From positions 37,521,050 to 37,585,049 of the forward strand of contig OY292277.1 in assembly GCA_958496175.1 (NCBI GenBank): DNA of 64,000 nucleotides. The letters are read 5' to 3'. Each line of letters opens with the position of its first letter. Position 1 is the first letter of the stretch. This document shows, in pieces, positions 12,561-25,499 of this stretch. The position numbers and the translations under genes are program-made. The DNA comes from Sisyra terminalis (lineage: Eukaryota > Arthropoda > Insecta > Neuroptera > Sisyridae). The notes beneath the pieces are model-generated. The model was not told the origin of the DNA, searched no databases, and saw only the letters and a list, made by a program, of their open reading frames with translations.

Positions 12561-13249
12561 CGACGGTAAATAAAATGATTTTTTCAAAATAAGTAAATAT
12601 TATCCGACAGAGCAATTTGTTTGTTCTACTGTATGAACTCTTACTATTGTTTATTACAATTATTATTCGGTCACTTGTGTCAGTCCTATAGCCCATAGTA
12701 CAAATTTTCCACTTTGTTTATGTACTTTAATACCTTAAATAGAGCGAAATACTAAATTAAGTTAAATAGAGTTCTATTGATATAAATCAGGGGAAGAAAA
12801 ACTTTTATAATTATCGACCCCTATTGACATAACTTTTAAAATCCTCCATTGACCATGATTGTTTATTTGTTTTATGATTTTAATCATTTGTTAAAGCACA
12901 TTGTTTTAAAAAAGTAACATAAAAATATCTTAATATGGAATTATAAATATCTTAATATTTATCATAAAGTTACATATTCCGTTAAGTATTTTATTTGCAT
13001 ATTAAAAACTGTTTTTGCTTTTACCCCCACCCCAATAATATACCATCGACTCCAAGGGGTCTATATCAATCACTTTAGTGATCCTTGATATATATTGAAC
13101 TCTTTTTTCTCATAAAATACTTTTCCGATGTCGTACCATATATCATATTTGAAGTTTTTTCTTCCAAAAGTATTAAATAATATTACATGATGAACTAATG
13201 TCTAAAATTAATTTAAAATCCTTTATATAATTTGGTGGACTGAAAGATA

Positions 13250-13425
13250 AACGACATTTCAATTACAAAAAAAAATATGATTTTTTCAAATTCAAAACAT
13301 AGGTATATATTTGTATATCATGCATGGGGGTACAAAATGAATAAAACCATTAAGAACCCGTCGAACCCGCGAGGCTGACTCACCGAACATCTGTGGTTCG
13401 ATCAATTCCAGGTTAAGAACCACTA
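13250..13425. mobile_element. Partial copy of the hAT MITE at 11728
   Basis: Shares the block TTTTTTCAAATTCAAA, the GCCTGC/GAGGCTGACTCA-type segment and the terminus AGGTTAAGAACCACTA with the complete element. The left end is lost or too diverged to recognise. Confidence 0.55.
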
Positions 13426-15690
13426 CCCAAACCGTTTCATGGTGGCGGTAAATAATGAACCATTGACGGAAGAAAAAAGGGATTTTAAATTAAATTATTC
13501 TCTCCTTCATCAACACATACTGCTTCAATCTCTTACTTGAAAGCTTCAAAATCAATAAGCTTTCATGTCTTTCCAATTTTGTCTTTGGTAAGTTCTACTT
13601 CAAATTTGTCCATAAATTTTCCATTCTTTTCCTATTTTTCTTCCCTTAGAAGACGATTGGAGTTTTTAAAGTTAAATGGGATCAACTACAATGAAATTTA
13701 TTCAATAAAAATATTAGGAATCTCATTTCTTTCATTGATTAAAAATATGTAAGTTACAGAAATATTAATGCATATAATTGTGTTAGGTATAATTAAAGTA
13801 TATTATTATTTACTCATACGAAATATTTTTAACTTTAATAAAACCAGCCAGTGCTTGTAGAATATATCCTTGTATATACATTATCCGGACTATATACCTA
13901 CATATATTTTATGTGGCTATTTATGGTTTCAAAGCCACTATGAAATGAAACACCAAAAAGCTTAGTCACTAAAAGCACTGTCCTAAGTAAATATTATTTT
14001 TATAAGACAGTGATATTATGAAATATTAAGAAACAATTTCTTTTCTTTTCGTATCTTTCGATTTATTTTCTTGTACCCACTTCACTTATGTACATCCCAT
14101 AGGAAATGTCAAACACGTCTTAGTATTACTTTCATATATTCCCTATTTGGAAAAGATCAAATACAAGTTGAAATTTCAATTTTAACTCAATTTCAAACGT
14201 ACAAAGAATACGAGTATTATTTCAATTTTTCCATGCATTTATTATTTCCAGTAGACCTACTTATATTTTCAGGGAAGCTTCGGTATTATTTAATTAGTGG
14301 CGCATTTATATTACATTTATAACGTCATATATCTTATATGAAACAAAATATATATACTATAAATAAAACATTGATACGCCCACCTGAGTATATAGGGATG
14401 CTTTTTTGTTGCCTTTTAGTAAATATTCTGCCAGATATCATACAAATTAGCAACCATAGTAATGATTTATTTTCTCTCAATTTAAGAACATTTTCTCCCC
14501 TTGTTTTCCTCAATTAAAATTTTCTCATTATAATTACATTTGATTTTCTTGATTACTTATAACAGAAAATCTTCTACATCTCTTAAATCAAAATTTATAC
14601 TTTCGAATCTTTTTAAATGGATACCTCAGATGTTATGATGCCTGGGAAATATAACCGGAACTATCGCATATCCGATAAAAATCCATCCGAAACTGTAAGT
14701 AAATATGGTACAAAAGTTTTGAATAATTTCGGATAGAAGCGAAGTCTTCAAAATTGAATCAATTCAAATCTTTTTTCTTAAAGCTTTTAATGTTGCATAA
14801 GTCATTTTACGTGTTCATCAAGGCATTACCCCTATATGATCCTTTACTACATAAATTGACTCTTCTCTACAGATATTGATGTCGAGATCATTTAATCTTT
14901 CTATTAATTCTCTAATACTTAACCATTTTATATAACCCCCTCCCCAATAATAGTAGATCACGAGATTGTTTTTGATAGATTACCCACCGGCTTCAATCTC
15001 CCCTGAGATTTTGTTGGGATGAAGGTTATTATTAGGGGGACTAGAAAGTAATGGCGTTTTTGAACTTATAGATTTTCGATTGACATTGGCATCAATTGCC
15101 GAGCTCTCGCGTACTACAAAAGATTGGACACTTCTGCCAAAAAAAAAACCTGTTTCTTATTCATTTTTTGGTAATGCTTATTTAGTGTCACTTCGAATTA
15201 AGGAACTAAATTCCTTAGCGACTCTAGGGGCGTGTTAATATTCGTAAGCCCAAAAATATTTTAAATCTTCGAAGGCACATCGTTTGAATCTAGTACCTAT
15301 CAATCAGGAACACAATCACTTACAAGATCAACTTGAGATAGGTGCCGGACCCCGGGCCGTAAGGATATAAGCAACAAAACAACTGATGTCCTTGCTTTGT
15401 AAGGATCCCAAACATTATTCACAGGCCCATTGCCTGTACTTGATATTATAAGATTGGTATTACATCGGCAGTGAAAAATACTATGAAATAATGGGCTTAT
15501 AAAAATCACTACATGATACTTATGGAGGAAAAGCACGCAGCAAAAGCATAGTAAAAGGATGATGAAAGAACCATTCCTGAAACTAACTACTGAAATACTT
15601 GATCTTTCTATAAAAAACGCCAAAGTGATAACGGGCCTAATAGCCGGTGGATAACAATAACTGGGGAATGAGGAAGCACCTACATTCAAT
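13426..15690. other. No gene recognised
   Basis: AT-rich. A 137-codon minus ORF (15300-15713) has no recognisable domain, no neighbouring exon that would join it, and mixed low-complexity composition. I do not call it a gene. Confidence 0.4.
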
Positions 15691-15860
15691 GGAATTATTT
15701 GTAGATGATCCAAAATACAAATTCTGCCAGACTGAAGAAGAAACCGCTTCTTACGTTCTTTAAGAAAGGATGCTTTTAAATAATGGAGATTAAAGGGACT
15801 GGAGATATCAAGCCCTGGAACTGAAATAGTCGGAAAGTACCTAGTACCAATTACTTAGTG
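15691..15860 (+). pseudogene. Decayed non-LTR ORF2 tail
   Basis: Across two plus frames the sequence reads a C-x-x-(T)EEETAS-x-VL-like motif, then a stop shortly after. It matches the layout of the better copy at 22545-22880 (C-x-x-C-G-V-E-D-E-T-A-S-H-V-L). Frames are shifted and only the finger region is left. Confidence 0.35.
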
Positions 15861-17814
15861 TGTCTATTGCTGAGGTCACCCAACTACTTGATCTAGGGGA
15901 TCCAGGGATCTAGAGGACCCAAAAAAGTCAATAAGTCTAGAGGCTGTAGTGTGGAGGATCAATTAATCTCCTCTTGGAACATCTTGATTAATAGAAAAAA
16001 AATTTTTTTGATCTATTAGGTCCTAGGAGAAGTATTTCTTTCATTAGTTTAACTATAATTTTTCGATTATTAATTTGGTGAAATGTTCTTGGTAGCATAA
16101 ATAAATCAAAATTAAGCGTTAAAAAACAGAAAATTGCATAATTTACTTGATCTCCTAAATTAAGATCACTTATAATTGTAGACCTAATGACAATAATAGC
16201 TCAAAACATCACTAAAGTATCAGAAATGTTTGATTAGTATTCTGGCACTTATTATGTGGGTCTTTTATTTTATAACCACTGAAAATTTGTAAGTCATAAA
16301 TTATTGAAAAAACGTTGAGGATTTTCATCGATTGTCTGTATTATCGCCGTTTTTAATACACCTGTGAAGCTTTAATTTTTAAAGGTAGCTAAAGCTCTAT
16401 TACAGTACTGATAGCAGTCTGCGATATTCTCAAATAAAATTTTAAAATTAAAAAATTTAAATTTTAAAGCGTTGCAATTCTTTATTGGTTATTGATTAAT
16501 TATTTAAACAGATATTAGAAAAAAATGTATTGAAACATTCGCAAATCTAAGCTTGTAAAACAAAATATAATAGTAAAATAAAAGCACTAAGCTCTTTTCA
16601 GTGAGCGTGCGCAGAAAATTTTTCACAAATTTGAGTTATTGCTTGATATTTCTACAATAGTAATTTTTTTAAACATTTTTTTTTTTAAAAAGACTAAAAT
16701 TTTAATTTATTCTAGCGTAGGTACTGTTGATTTATTATCCACGTGCTTCTACATAACAAACTTGCGTCAACTATAAATATAAGTTTTCAAATATTAAAAT
16801 AATAAATATGTTATGTCAACATTTTTTATAATGAACCGATAAATTTAATCGCTTTGCAAAATCAAAATAAATTTTACCAAAGCAATTTTTTTTAAATTTT
16901 TCATGTATAAGATAAAACTTTTGCAGTTATGCAAAATAGTTACAAATAGATTCAAACATTGTATGATTTAATTTGTTTACTAACTACCCTTAATAGTTTA
17001 TATGGTCTCTGCTTATTTATAATCAAACAAACCTAAGAAAATGAATTAAAATAAAATTATCCTTTAAAAATTGTACGTAGTATTCAAAATTTTATTAGGA
17101 AAAATATATTTTTTACTATGTATTTAACTGCTATGTTTTCTTAAGACGTGCATAAATTACAAATCACAACATATACAACTTTTACTGTAAATATTAGTAG
17201 TAACATTTGAATAATAAATATGTTTTTCCACTTTTATTTTTCATTCAATGTTGATAATCTTATTGCTATCTTTTCCTATTTAAAATCAAAATAAAATCTT
17301 TCGATTAAATCGAAATTATTCAAATTTTCAATTTCCAGTTTACTTAAAAGATTACTGGGTTATCCATAAAAATGATTTTTTTTTAATATTTAAATATCTA
17401 CAGCTTGAAGTTCAATAAATAATTTTTTACTTCCAAAATTAATTACAATCCCCAAAACTTAAAAGAATGAAATCTTTAATATAAACACTACTTAATCGTC
17501 ATTTTACCAGGTTAGGCTACCATATGCTTATACTTATGGGGAAGTAGGGAACCTATGCGTTTTTAAGTTTCTTAGTTCACACTATTTGTCTATACCTGAA
17601 TACCGTTAATACCTATCAAATAAACAGTATATTTGAGTCATTTGGGTACATAAATTTAAATAAATTATATTTAAGGCATATGGAATCAACATTTTATAAT
17701 TGAAATATGAAGATCACTTTTCATGATTACAGGTTTATTTTTTAATTTATATTGATAAAACTTAGCTTAAAATGATCCTGAAACTTTTGGCCTTGACGAA
17801 AAAAAAATATTTAA
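15861..17814. other. No gene recognised
   Basis: Strongly AT-rich with long A/T runs and no ORF of interest on either strand. Confidence 0.5.
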
Positions 17815-17965
17815 TCGCTATGTGGTGGCTCATCACATTGCTTGGCAATCGAATTACGTACCTATCTAAGGCAATATGTCATAAATATATTTTATTTGAA
17901 GTCTGGTTCAGATTTATAACGATACATAGTTTCTTTATGTAAACTATATTTCAGAAAAAAATATA
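17815..17965 (+). repeat. Eroded single arm of the foldback element at 45932-46452
   Basis: Reads TTGCTTGGCAATCGAATTACG, then GGCAATATGTCA, ATATTTTATTTGAAG and GTTCAGATTTATAA. These are the same order and spacing as the right arm of the foldback element in the protease-homologue intron (about 46335-46440). No second arm is found nearby. Confidence 0.45.
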
Positions 17966-17967
17966 TT

Positions 17968-18315
17968 GTACAATAATACCTCGCTTAACGCTACTTCTGT
18001 TAACGATACCTCGCTATAACGTTATTGCTGGGAGACACGGTAATTTTCGTATTTATATAGATTGTTTACGATGCTTTTACCAGTTTGGGCTGATTATATG
18101 AGTCAACGTCATATTCCAGTGAGTTAATTCAAAACAAAGCCATAAGTTTGTATAAGACCAAAGGGTAGGAAACAATGAAGATAATTTTGTAGCATTCCGT
18201 AGATGGTGTGACGAATTGAAAAATAGAGTTAAAATTCACAATATTCGCATAACGGTAGAGGGAGCTAATGCTAACATAGAAGGAGCAAGCAAATTTTTAA
18301 AAAAAAAAAAAAACC
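17968..18315 (+). pseudogene. Tigger/pogo-type transposon remnant, internally deleted
   Basis: The first about 60 bases are a Tigger-like terminal segment (repeated CTCGCTTAACG / CTCGCTATAACG). About 18200-18305 then encodes WCDELKNRVKIHNI and EGA-x-AN-x-EGASKF, which resemble the CENP-B/HTH-psq region of Tigger transposases, where W-x-x-x-FK-x-RH-x-I and A-S-A-D-x-x-A-A are typical. Most of the element, including the DDE domain, is missing. The frame ends in a poly-A run. Confidence 0.45.
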
Positions 18316-18394
18316 TATTTATAACCATCGCGTATATTTCTTCCTTCGTTAACATTTATTCGGTTTACGTAAGGTTCTTGAGGAACGACTCCCT

Positions 18395-18590
18395 AACTTT
18401 AAACGAGGGATTACGGTTAGAGCTGTCCAAGATACTTTGGAAAGTATCTAGATACAAAATTTATTACTTTTTTAAAAAGTATCCGAAGTTACTTTGGGTA
18501 CCTATTTACTCTTAAAAAAATGAACTTAAATACTTATCTAAAGCTACTTTTTCGGACACATAAATATATTGTTTTTTAGTTGCTTTGTCT
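18395..18590. repeat. Dispersed AAAGTATC-rich element, copy 1
   Basis: Contains TTTTTAAAAAGTATCCGAAG, TTACTTT and TTAAAAAAA blocks shared with about 36055-36200. More loosely, it resembles 28920-29105. It probably represents a non-autonomous DNA element (hAT-like start AGAGCTGTCCAAGATAC). No ORF. Confidence 0.45.
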
Positions 18591-18724
18591 ACTATGTTCG
18601 TTTAGGGACATATCAAGTTTTTGGAAATTAGATAATTATATTTCTTGTCTTTATTAATTTCTTGTCTTACCCAGAGGTATTACTGTAAAATACATAGTAC
18701 ATAGTCTAATTTATGAAACATAAT

Positions 18725-19330
18725 TCACAAAAGGTAGAAAGAGTGGAACACTTCATAATCCTCGAATATCTTATGAACGAGAAGTGAAGTATGGAGCACA
18801 AACTGCACAGTCCCATTGAGCAAACCAGAGGAATTTTCACAAAGATGATCCCTGGAACGGTGACTTAGAAATGGATAAGTGCTATGTGTTCCTTATTTTC
18901 TTATACGAAGTGGAATGATGGACTCTTATCCAGAGACTGGAAGATAAAACTACTGCATTTGAAACATGATTTATCGCTTTATCGCCGAAACCTGAAGATA
19001 GCCAGGAGGGATCACGTGCAAAATTAATAAATATTAACAAAAGTTAGTACCACCAAAAAATCTTATGATATCTATAAAGAAGACAAAGTTATTATACTTC
19101 GGCCACATCATGCGTTACAACAAATATCACTTACTTCAGCTTATCATTCAGGATCGTATTGAAGAAAAAAGAGCTCTGGGAAAAAGAAGAAGAGGAAGAA
19201 GGACATCCTGGGTAGTCAACCTTCGTGGACGGTTCGCAAAAAGCAATGGAGGATTTTTCCGCTGTATCAAAAATAGCCATGATGATCGCCAATCTTCAAC
19301 GGTTTTTTTGTGGACTATTATGTAATTTAC
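18725..19330 (+). pseudogene. Non-LTR retrotransposon RT C-terminal half, fragment (+)
   Basis: Begins with a VERVEHF-like thumb segment, passes IEQTRGIF and CSLFSYT, and ends in an 86-codon frame (19065-19325) reading KLLYFGHIMR, HLLQLIIQDRIEEKRALGKR and TSWVVNLRGRF. This is the same family as 2590-3065 but a longer and better preserved copy. Several stops and shifts separate the pieces. The palm motifs (YADD) are not present, so it is 5'-truncated, as is usual for target-primed insertions. Confidence 0.7.
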
Positions 19331-19470
19331 ACCAGTTCAGCAATGTGTCGCTATATGGTAGTGATAGCAGGCAATTGGTCTTTAGCGGCGTTTAAGTAGC
19401 TGGAGGAATTGAACTTCATTCTTCTGTCTTTTTTATTTTTTTCATTTGTTGATTGTTCTTGATCTTATGG

Positions 19471-20182
19471 TCAAGCAACTGCTATTTCTTGGAGCTCTTG
19501 TGGGAGTTTCCGCTTCAACCTTCTTTGATTTATAGTTTCCCCCAAGCCTAGTTCTATTGCAATAGGACAATTTTCTAGGCCGTTAAGGACATTCTTTGTG
19601 AGTTGGATTAGAAAGTCTTTTATGTATGGGACGTTCATTTCTTGATGAATTTGGTTGTTTCTCACATACCAGGGAGCTTTAGTGATGATTCTCAAGACTC
19701 TATTTTGGAACACCTGTAGGTCATTGTGATTTTTCTTTGAGGATGGAAGCCAGACTGCGTAAGAGTATGTGAGCAGTGGTCTAATGACTGATTTGTATAT
19801 CATCATTGAACATTCCATACTTAGACGAGACCTTCTGTTGATAAGTGGGTATAATTGGATGAGTCGAGTGTTGGCTTCTCTGATTTTACTTGAAATGTGG
19901 CTTCGCCAGGTTAATTTAGAGTCCAGAAGTATGCCCAGATATTTAACAGGCATTTTTTTCTTACTCCACGAAATTCATGTGATCCAGCAGGATAGGTTCC
20001 AGTTGGTTGGAGAAACGTCTTAGAGAGAAAATTTTGGCGATGCTTTTAGATGGATTTATAATAATTTTCCATCTACTGAACCAGGAAAATAGGTGGTTGA
20101 TAGACAGCTGGGTTTTCTGAACGGCCCTTTCAAGATCATTGTCCAGGTTGATAATGGTGATGTCATGTTGAAGTGGTACCAA
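19471..20182 (-). pseudogene. Jockey-clade RT fragment
   Basis: Two minus frames in series. The first, 19961-20182, reads DLERAVQKTQLSINHLFSWF and W-K-I-I-I-N-P-S-K-S, the region after the RT YADD. The second, 19471-19953, 160 codons, reads PVKYLGILLDSKLTW and RPLLTYSYAVW and ends IKDFLIQL. These are the thumb and C-terminal domain of jockey elements. A single frameshift near 19954-19960 separates them. The 5' part, including the endonuclease and catalytic palm, is absent. A relic, not an active copy. Confidence 0.8.
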
Positions 20183-20629
20183 AAGAAGAAGAAGATATTG
20201 AGCTTTTCAACTTAATAAAAAAAATAAGATAAAGTGAGTATTTTAAAATTATTTCAGTTGAATCTAATTCCTAAATTATATTAGAAATCCACTGCAATCT
20301 TGTTTTTTTTTTCTTAAAAATAGATAAATCTAACAATTTTTATAAATCACGTTTTCAAATATAAAGATAGATAGTATTATCTTCTCTGCATTACTTAGCA
20401 TTTAATTTATGCATGTTAATATTTTTATATATACATACATGTAATTTTGTGTATTTTTATATTTTTGTAAACATGCTACTTTTTAATTTTTTTTTTAATG
20501 AAAATATTTAAAATCACTTAATACATTTTTTCCAATCGAAGATTAATATACTTTCTTCTGGCAGCTCTGATGTACATAGTTGTGTATATAGCTATTAATA
20601 GCTAGTAACAATGTATATAAGGTATATAG

Positions 20630-21182
20630 TATGCATTAATGATTCTTATTTTCTGAATACTTTTTAATATTTGATGTTTTTATTAATTTTTTTGTACTAC
20701 GTTTCGCAACTATCGATTTTTTTTTTTGAGAAATAAATAATAAATTATAAATAATAAAAAATATTTTTTTTGAGAAGCTTACTTCTACGAACTTGAGATG
20801 GCATGGTAGTTGCGTTAAAAATATATAAAATGTAATAGCTGTTTTTAACCTGAGATCGAGAGACTCTGTGAAAGTTGTTTATTTTTTATATAAAAAAAAA
20901 TATTATGTAAATTTGTTATAATGTTATTAATTTTAAATTTATTGAATTATTATGAGAAAGATTATTTTACATGGATTTAAAATTTTGATGTTTGTAATTG
21001 AGGTATTTTATTAAGTGTATTTTGTGTTTAAGTTTATTTATTGTATTAATTATGTAATATTGTTACTATCTGTTTGTAGTACCTGAAGAAGCTACGAAAG
21101 TGGCGAAAGGTAGTACAAAAAAATTAATAAAAACATCAAATATTAAAAAGTATCCAGAAAATAAGAATCATTAATGCATAAT
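20630..21182. mobile_element. Foldback element, about 553 bp, with about 90-bp inverted arms
   Basis: The left arm (20630-20720: TATGCATTAATGATTCTTATTTTCTG onward through GATGTTTTTATTAATTTTTTTGTACTAC) is repeated in reverse complement at about 21085-21180. The direct octamer GTATATAG occurs at 20622-20629 and 21183-21190, the expected position of a target duplication. The interior has no recognisable coding region. A hairpin GAAGCTACGAAAGTGGCGAAAGG near the inner end of the right arm resembles motifs common in insect repeats. Confidence 0.65.
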
Positions 21183-21879
21183 GTATATAGCTTTAAGAAC
21201 AAAGTGAGCAGAAGGTGAAGCTCTCTAGTCTTAATTGGACATTTAGTTCTTTCATTTTAGATTTGAAATAAGCATGAAAATTCTCCATATTTCTCGATCA
21301 CGTGTTGAGAGTGAATTCCTTTTTCCAACCAATAAAGTATTGGTTACGAAATATAATTCTGTTTTTAAAAAAAATCAATGAGGAAAAGCGAATTATCATC
21401 TTCTTATCTTATCAAAACCACCAGTAGCAAGTTTTAAGTACGCACTCATGGCTGACAATAAGTGTGTCAAAACTCAAGTAATGCAGACTTCAATTCTGAT
21501 TTTTATCGTCAAATAACCGAAAGATAAAATAACTGCAAAAATGATTACTAAGTTTTGCGTTTTTCTCATAGTTAGACTAGACTAGAAGTTGAGATAATTT
21601 GCGGAAACGTCACATATTTAGTGGATATTTTAGATAATTCATGAATCAAACTTTGAACATTGAACACCAGTTGATTCATATAGTAGAAATCATATTATAG
21701 CAAATGCCATTTTTTTTGCATTCCCAATATTGTACTCGTTTACTAAAATCAAAATTTAATAATCTAGGATTGAAGAAAGTGTAATAAACGATGTTAAACA
21801 TTTTTAAAGAAAAAATATAGTTATAAAATACCATGTTTATAAAAAAATATAAAAACACAAAATTACATACAAATATAAT

Positions 21880-22270
21880 CTAATATATAAAATTCTCGTG
21901 TCACGGGGTGCGTAATTAAACTCCTCCGAAACGGCTCGACCGATTTTCATAAAATTTTCTATGAATATTCGGTAGGCATGAGAATCGGACAACATCTATT
22001 TTTCATCCCCCTAAATGGTAAGGGTGGTCCACCCTTAAATTTTTTTTTTATTTTTTGGATAAAATTTTTTGTTTTTATTTTTTTATGATACATCATACAA
22101 AAATACATACAACCCTAAATTTTCACCCCTCTATAATCAACCCTTATTTTTTTATTAATTAAAAACTTTAATTTTTTTGGCTAGATTTTTATTTTGTCAT
22201 GACTTAGAATAACAAAAAATCATATTACTCTTAATTTTCACCCTTCTACGATCAACCCATATTTTAACGA
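21880..22270 (+). mobile_element. Helitron/Helentron-like 5' end fragment
   Basis: The run ATATATAAAATTCTCGTGTCACGG, followed by CTCCTCCGAAACGGCTCGACCGATTTTCAT and a CACCCCTC-rich section, is the characteristic 5' region of widespread arthropod Helitron-like elements. No Rep/helicase coding region and no 3' hairpin were found, so it is a truncated or non-autonomous copy. Confidence 0.6.
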
Positions 22271-22514
22271 AATATTAACGAAAAAAGTAACAGTAGTAGT
22301 AAAAAAATAATTATTTGAATAAAGCTTAAAGTAAATACGTTTTAAAAACCGTGCATAAATAAAATCGTGTAATTATATACCTCCTCTGCCAGATAAAATT
22401 TTAATATTCGGTGTATTCCTTATAAGAAGTAGGCATGTGAAAATATTTTTTTTTAAAATTCCTGCCCTAAAAGAGTGAATTGGGGTGATTAAGTTTCTTT
22501 GAGAAAATGTAGAG

Positions 22515-22961
22515 TTAATCAACTATGCAGGAGGCAAATTCTCAATGGTTATGATAAAGAAACCTCTGAAAGAACATAACAAAAGACTTCTAAACCTAAG
22601 AAGAAAGGACATCAAAACGCTGATAGACCTATTAACAGGACACTGCAATTGGAGAAAAAATTTCCAAACTATAGGGAAGAATACAGAGTCAGCAGCTTGC
22701 AGGAAATGCGGTGTGGAAGATGAAACAGCCTCCCACGTACTATTTAACTGCCCAGCCATGACTCAAAGTCGTCTCAACTCGTTTGGTCCCCCAGGACATG
22801 AGCTAGGAAACAAAAACAAAGATCCAGTTGACTGTCTTTTGAGATTCATATCAGAAGCAGACCTGACCAGTTGGAACTGAAAACAAACTGGGCTGCAATA
22901 GTCCTTTTAGGACGCAGCGCAGAGGAACTCTCTGGAGAGGCCCCCAGAACAAAGGAAAAAA
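22515..22961 (+). pseudogene. Non-LTR retrotransposon ORF2 3' end with 3' UTR
   Basis: The frame 22545-22880 (111 codons) reads LLTGHCNWRKNF, then CRKCGVEDETASHVLFNC and a short tail. This is the Cys-Cys-His-Cys finger that follows the RNase H-like region in jockey/R1-type ORF2. After the stop comes a less AT-rich 3' UTR (GGACGCAGCGCAGAGGAACTC) and an A-rich terminus at about 22950-22961, directly abutting a truncated MITE copy. 5'-truncated; no RT remains. Confidence 0.7.
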
Positions 22962-23449
22962 AATCAGTTCATTAAAATTGTGTTTAATATTATCTCTAAT
23001 ATTTTTTTTTCAGTTCGAAAGAAAACTGATCAAAGTTTGGAAGAAAGTATTTTGTTTTTAAGATACAAGAAAAAGTACTTTCTTTGTTGTGTACTTTAAC
23101 ATATTAGGTAAAAAGTAATTTTGTTTTGTAACTTTTCTTTATTATTTCATGTTATTCGTAACTAATATAAAAAGTAATATTAGGTACTTTTCTTTCAAAT
23201 CAACTCCTCATTTCAGCATAAATAATTTATTTGAAATAAGAAATGATAATAATATGTTATGTTAATGATTAGCTCAAATATTATGAACTAAATGATTAAT
23301 GGATACCTAAAGGATTTAAAAGTAAAGACTGATTTATTATAATTAACTTTTTTTCTATGAAAGCAGAAGCTTATATGGAAGTTTCGGTTTTGGTTTCGGC
23401 CGAAACTGAGACTGATGCTGAAATTTACTTTCGGTTTCGGTCGGACACT
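22962..23449 (-). mobile_element. hAT-like MITE, half copy (complementary to the 1278 copy)
   Basis: Equivalent to the reverse complement of about 36260-36745. It ends in the terminal motif TTTCGGTCGGACACT. The missing part is the end present in the copy at 1278-1605, so the two truncated copies together sample the whole family. Its broken end coincides with the A-rich tail of the adjacent non-LTR fragment. Confidence 0.6.
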
Positions 23450-24040
23450 AGTCGCAAGGGTTCTTAATATGTCCATGAACAAGCTGACCTCTTTATATCC
23501 CTTCTGTTAATTTAACCAATATACTTCATAATGAAAAACATATAAAATTCTATATTGGTCCATTAACAGTACAATTTATTATTTACAGCAGTTGCTCTTT
23601 CCCTCCTTCAAAATAAAATTATTAGTGAAAATTAAAAATTCCAAATTCTCTGTTTCTTATGCTAGGAAAAAAGACCTAAAACCCCAACAAGGTTTCAATA
23701 AAAAAAAAAAAAAGAAAATAATAAAATAAAATAATCTTATATCTAAATTGGCTATCTTGCCGTGCGTCCGTGCAGAATGGGCTATGCGCATGAGCTCTGT
23801 TATCCCCACTTACCCATTCAAAACGTTGGAAGGGGTAAGTTGACACAGGGCACAGCATTCAAACATGCCTATTTGCTACACAACTATTTACGTTTGTGAA
23901 AATATTATTACACAAGGACATTAAATAATTATTTACGCACCAGATGGTACAATTTTTTATTAATTTAAATTTATATTATTTGTAAAAGAAGCGCGAGAAG
24001 TAATTAGCCAGTTGTAAATATTACATTGCTAAGCATATAG
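23450..24040. other. No gene recognised
   Basis: AT-rich with a pure A run at 23700-23713. About 23750-23860 is less AT-rich but has no recognised similarity. Confidence 0.4.
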
Positions 24041-24044
24041 TAAA

Positions 24045-25435
24045 CTAGCTACTCCCCGCGACTTCGTCTGCGTAACGTAGGTGTTGTTTATATTTTATTT
24101 TAAGATTTGCTATTTGCAGTGGTATGTAGACATTTTTATTTTTCTTATTTCTTTTACGAAAAACATAATCATACTTAAAAACACTATTTTGTCGACTTTA
24201 AAAAAACATTTAGTAAACTGTTGTTTAGAATAAAATAGTTGTATGTAATGATCAATTAATTTTCAAAAAAAAATTATAAATATCTATAAAGAGTATGTTC
24301 AATTACGTATACCTACGGTAGGTTTACCTACCGTTAATCAAATAATCCATAAATCAATCAGCATCTATATCTCAGAGGGTACTCCCTCACTAATGTATTA
24401 ATTTGTGAATACGTATTTCGGATTTTCAGATTTACAATATGTGATAGCCAAAAAACTTAATGCTCACTTATAAACTTAGCCTTTTCAGATATATAGTATC
24501 TACTTATAAGAATTTAAATTTTTAAGCAGACCCTATGTTTTTGTTTCTAATAATAAATCAACTTTGTTTTATATTAAGCAGTAATAACGTTTCGCTTTTA
24601 ACGGGCTTTGATTGATTATTAAATTTGAAATTTCGATTGTTTATTAAACGTTATCCCTTACGAACTTTGCTACCGTTTTTCACTCTTTTAGGGGAGAAAT
24701 TTTCAAAAATCCTTTCTTATTATATATCTGCATCGTATAAGGAAAACACTTTCCAAATTTCATCGACACAAATGTGCACTTATGATTGAAAATACAACGT
24801 AAAACGAATAAAAATAATGACCTTCTTTATGTTAGTTAACATGACTAAAAAACTATTCGATTTCGAACATTTGGACGTTGCACATACAAAATTGTTAGAA
24901 ATAGGTGGAAAGCGTGGAAATAATTTCGAATATTTTATTTATTTTCAATAACAATAATTGGTTTTCAAATTGTTCTAAATACCGAAAAAAAGTTAGTATC
25001 GAAGATTTTATATTTGAATTGAAAGTGAAATGTATGGCAAAAATTGCTACCTTAATGCTTTTCAGCCGAATATATAATTACTCCAGATCACAACCATTGG
25101 TTCATAAAATAAAATAGATTTTAAAAAGTTTGATTGTTGAAAAACGACCCAAAATTTAAAATCGCCTATTTGGTATAAATATTACATAAGTATTAAACTT
25201 TCATACTAATTTAGTGAAATGACGTTATTTAAAATGATGTTATTAAAATGATTTAAAAAACACTTATATTTTATTTCTTAATATAATTTTAGATAAACTT
25301 TTTTTATATTAACAACACTTTGATTATTAAATTTAAAATTTCGATAGTTAATTAACTCTACATATCTCATATTAAACATTTAATTGAGATAAAACCTTTA
25401 GTTGCGAATGCAACGGGCAACTACTAGTAGTTCTC
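24045..25435 (+). repeat. Dispersed repeat, unclassified
   Basis: Opens with CTAGCTACTCCCCGCGACTTCGTCTGCG, a motif seen at the edge of many arthropod interspersed repeats. It contains two related internal blocks (about 24590-24660 and 25310-25390) sharing TTTGATTATTAAATTT and TTTCGATAGTT/TTTCGATTGTT. No RT or transposase coding sequence is visible, so I leave the class open. Confidence 0.35.
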
Positions 25436-25499
25436 ATAAAATATGTATAATAATATAAAAATGAAGCAAACTTCTTTTAAAAATTATTTTACCAGTGGT

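Noticed and set aside
15300..15713. 137-codon minus-strand ORF
   Set aside because: No recognisable domain, no joining exons, and composition like random translation of the local sequence. It is next to a decayed non-LTR tail.
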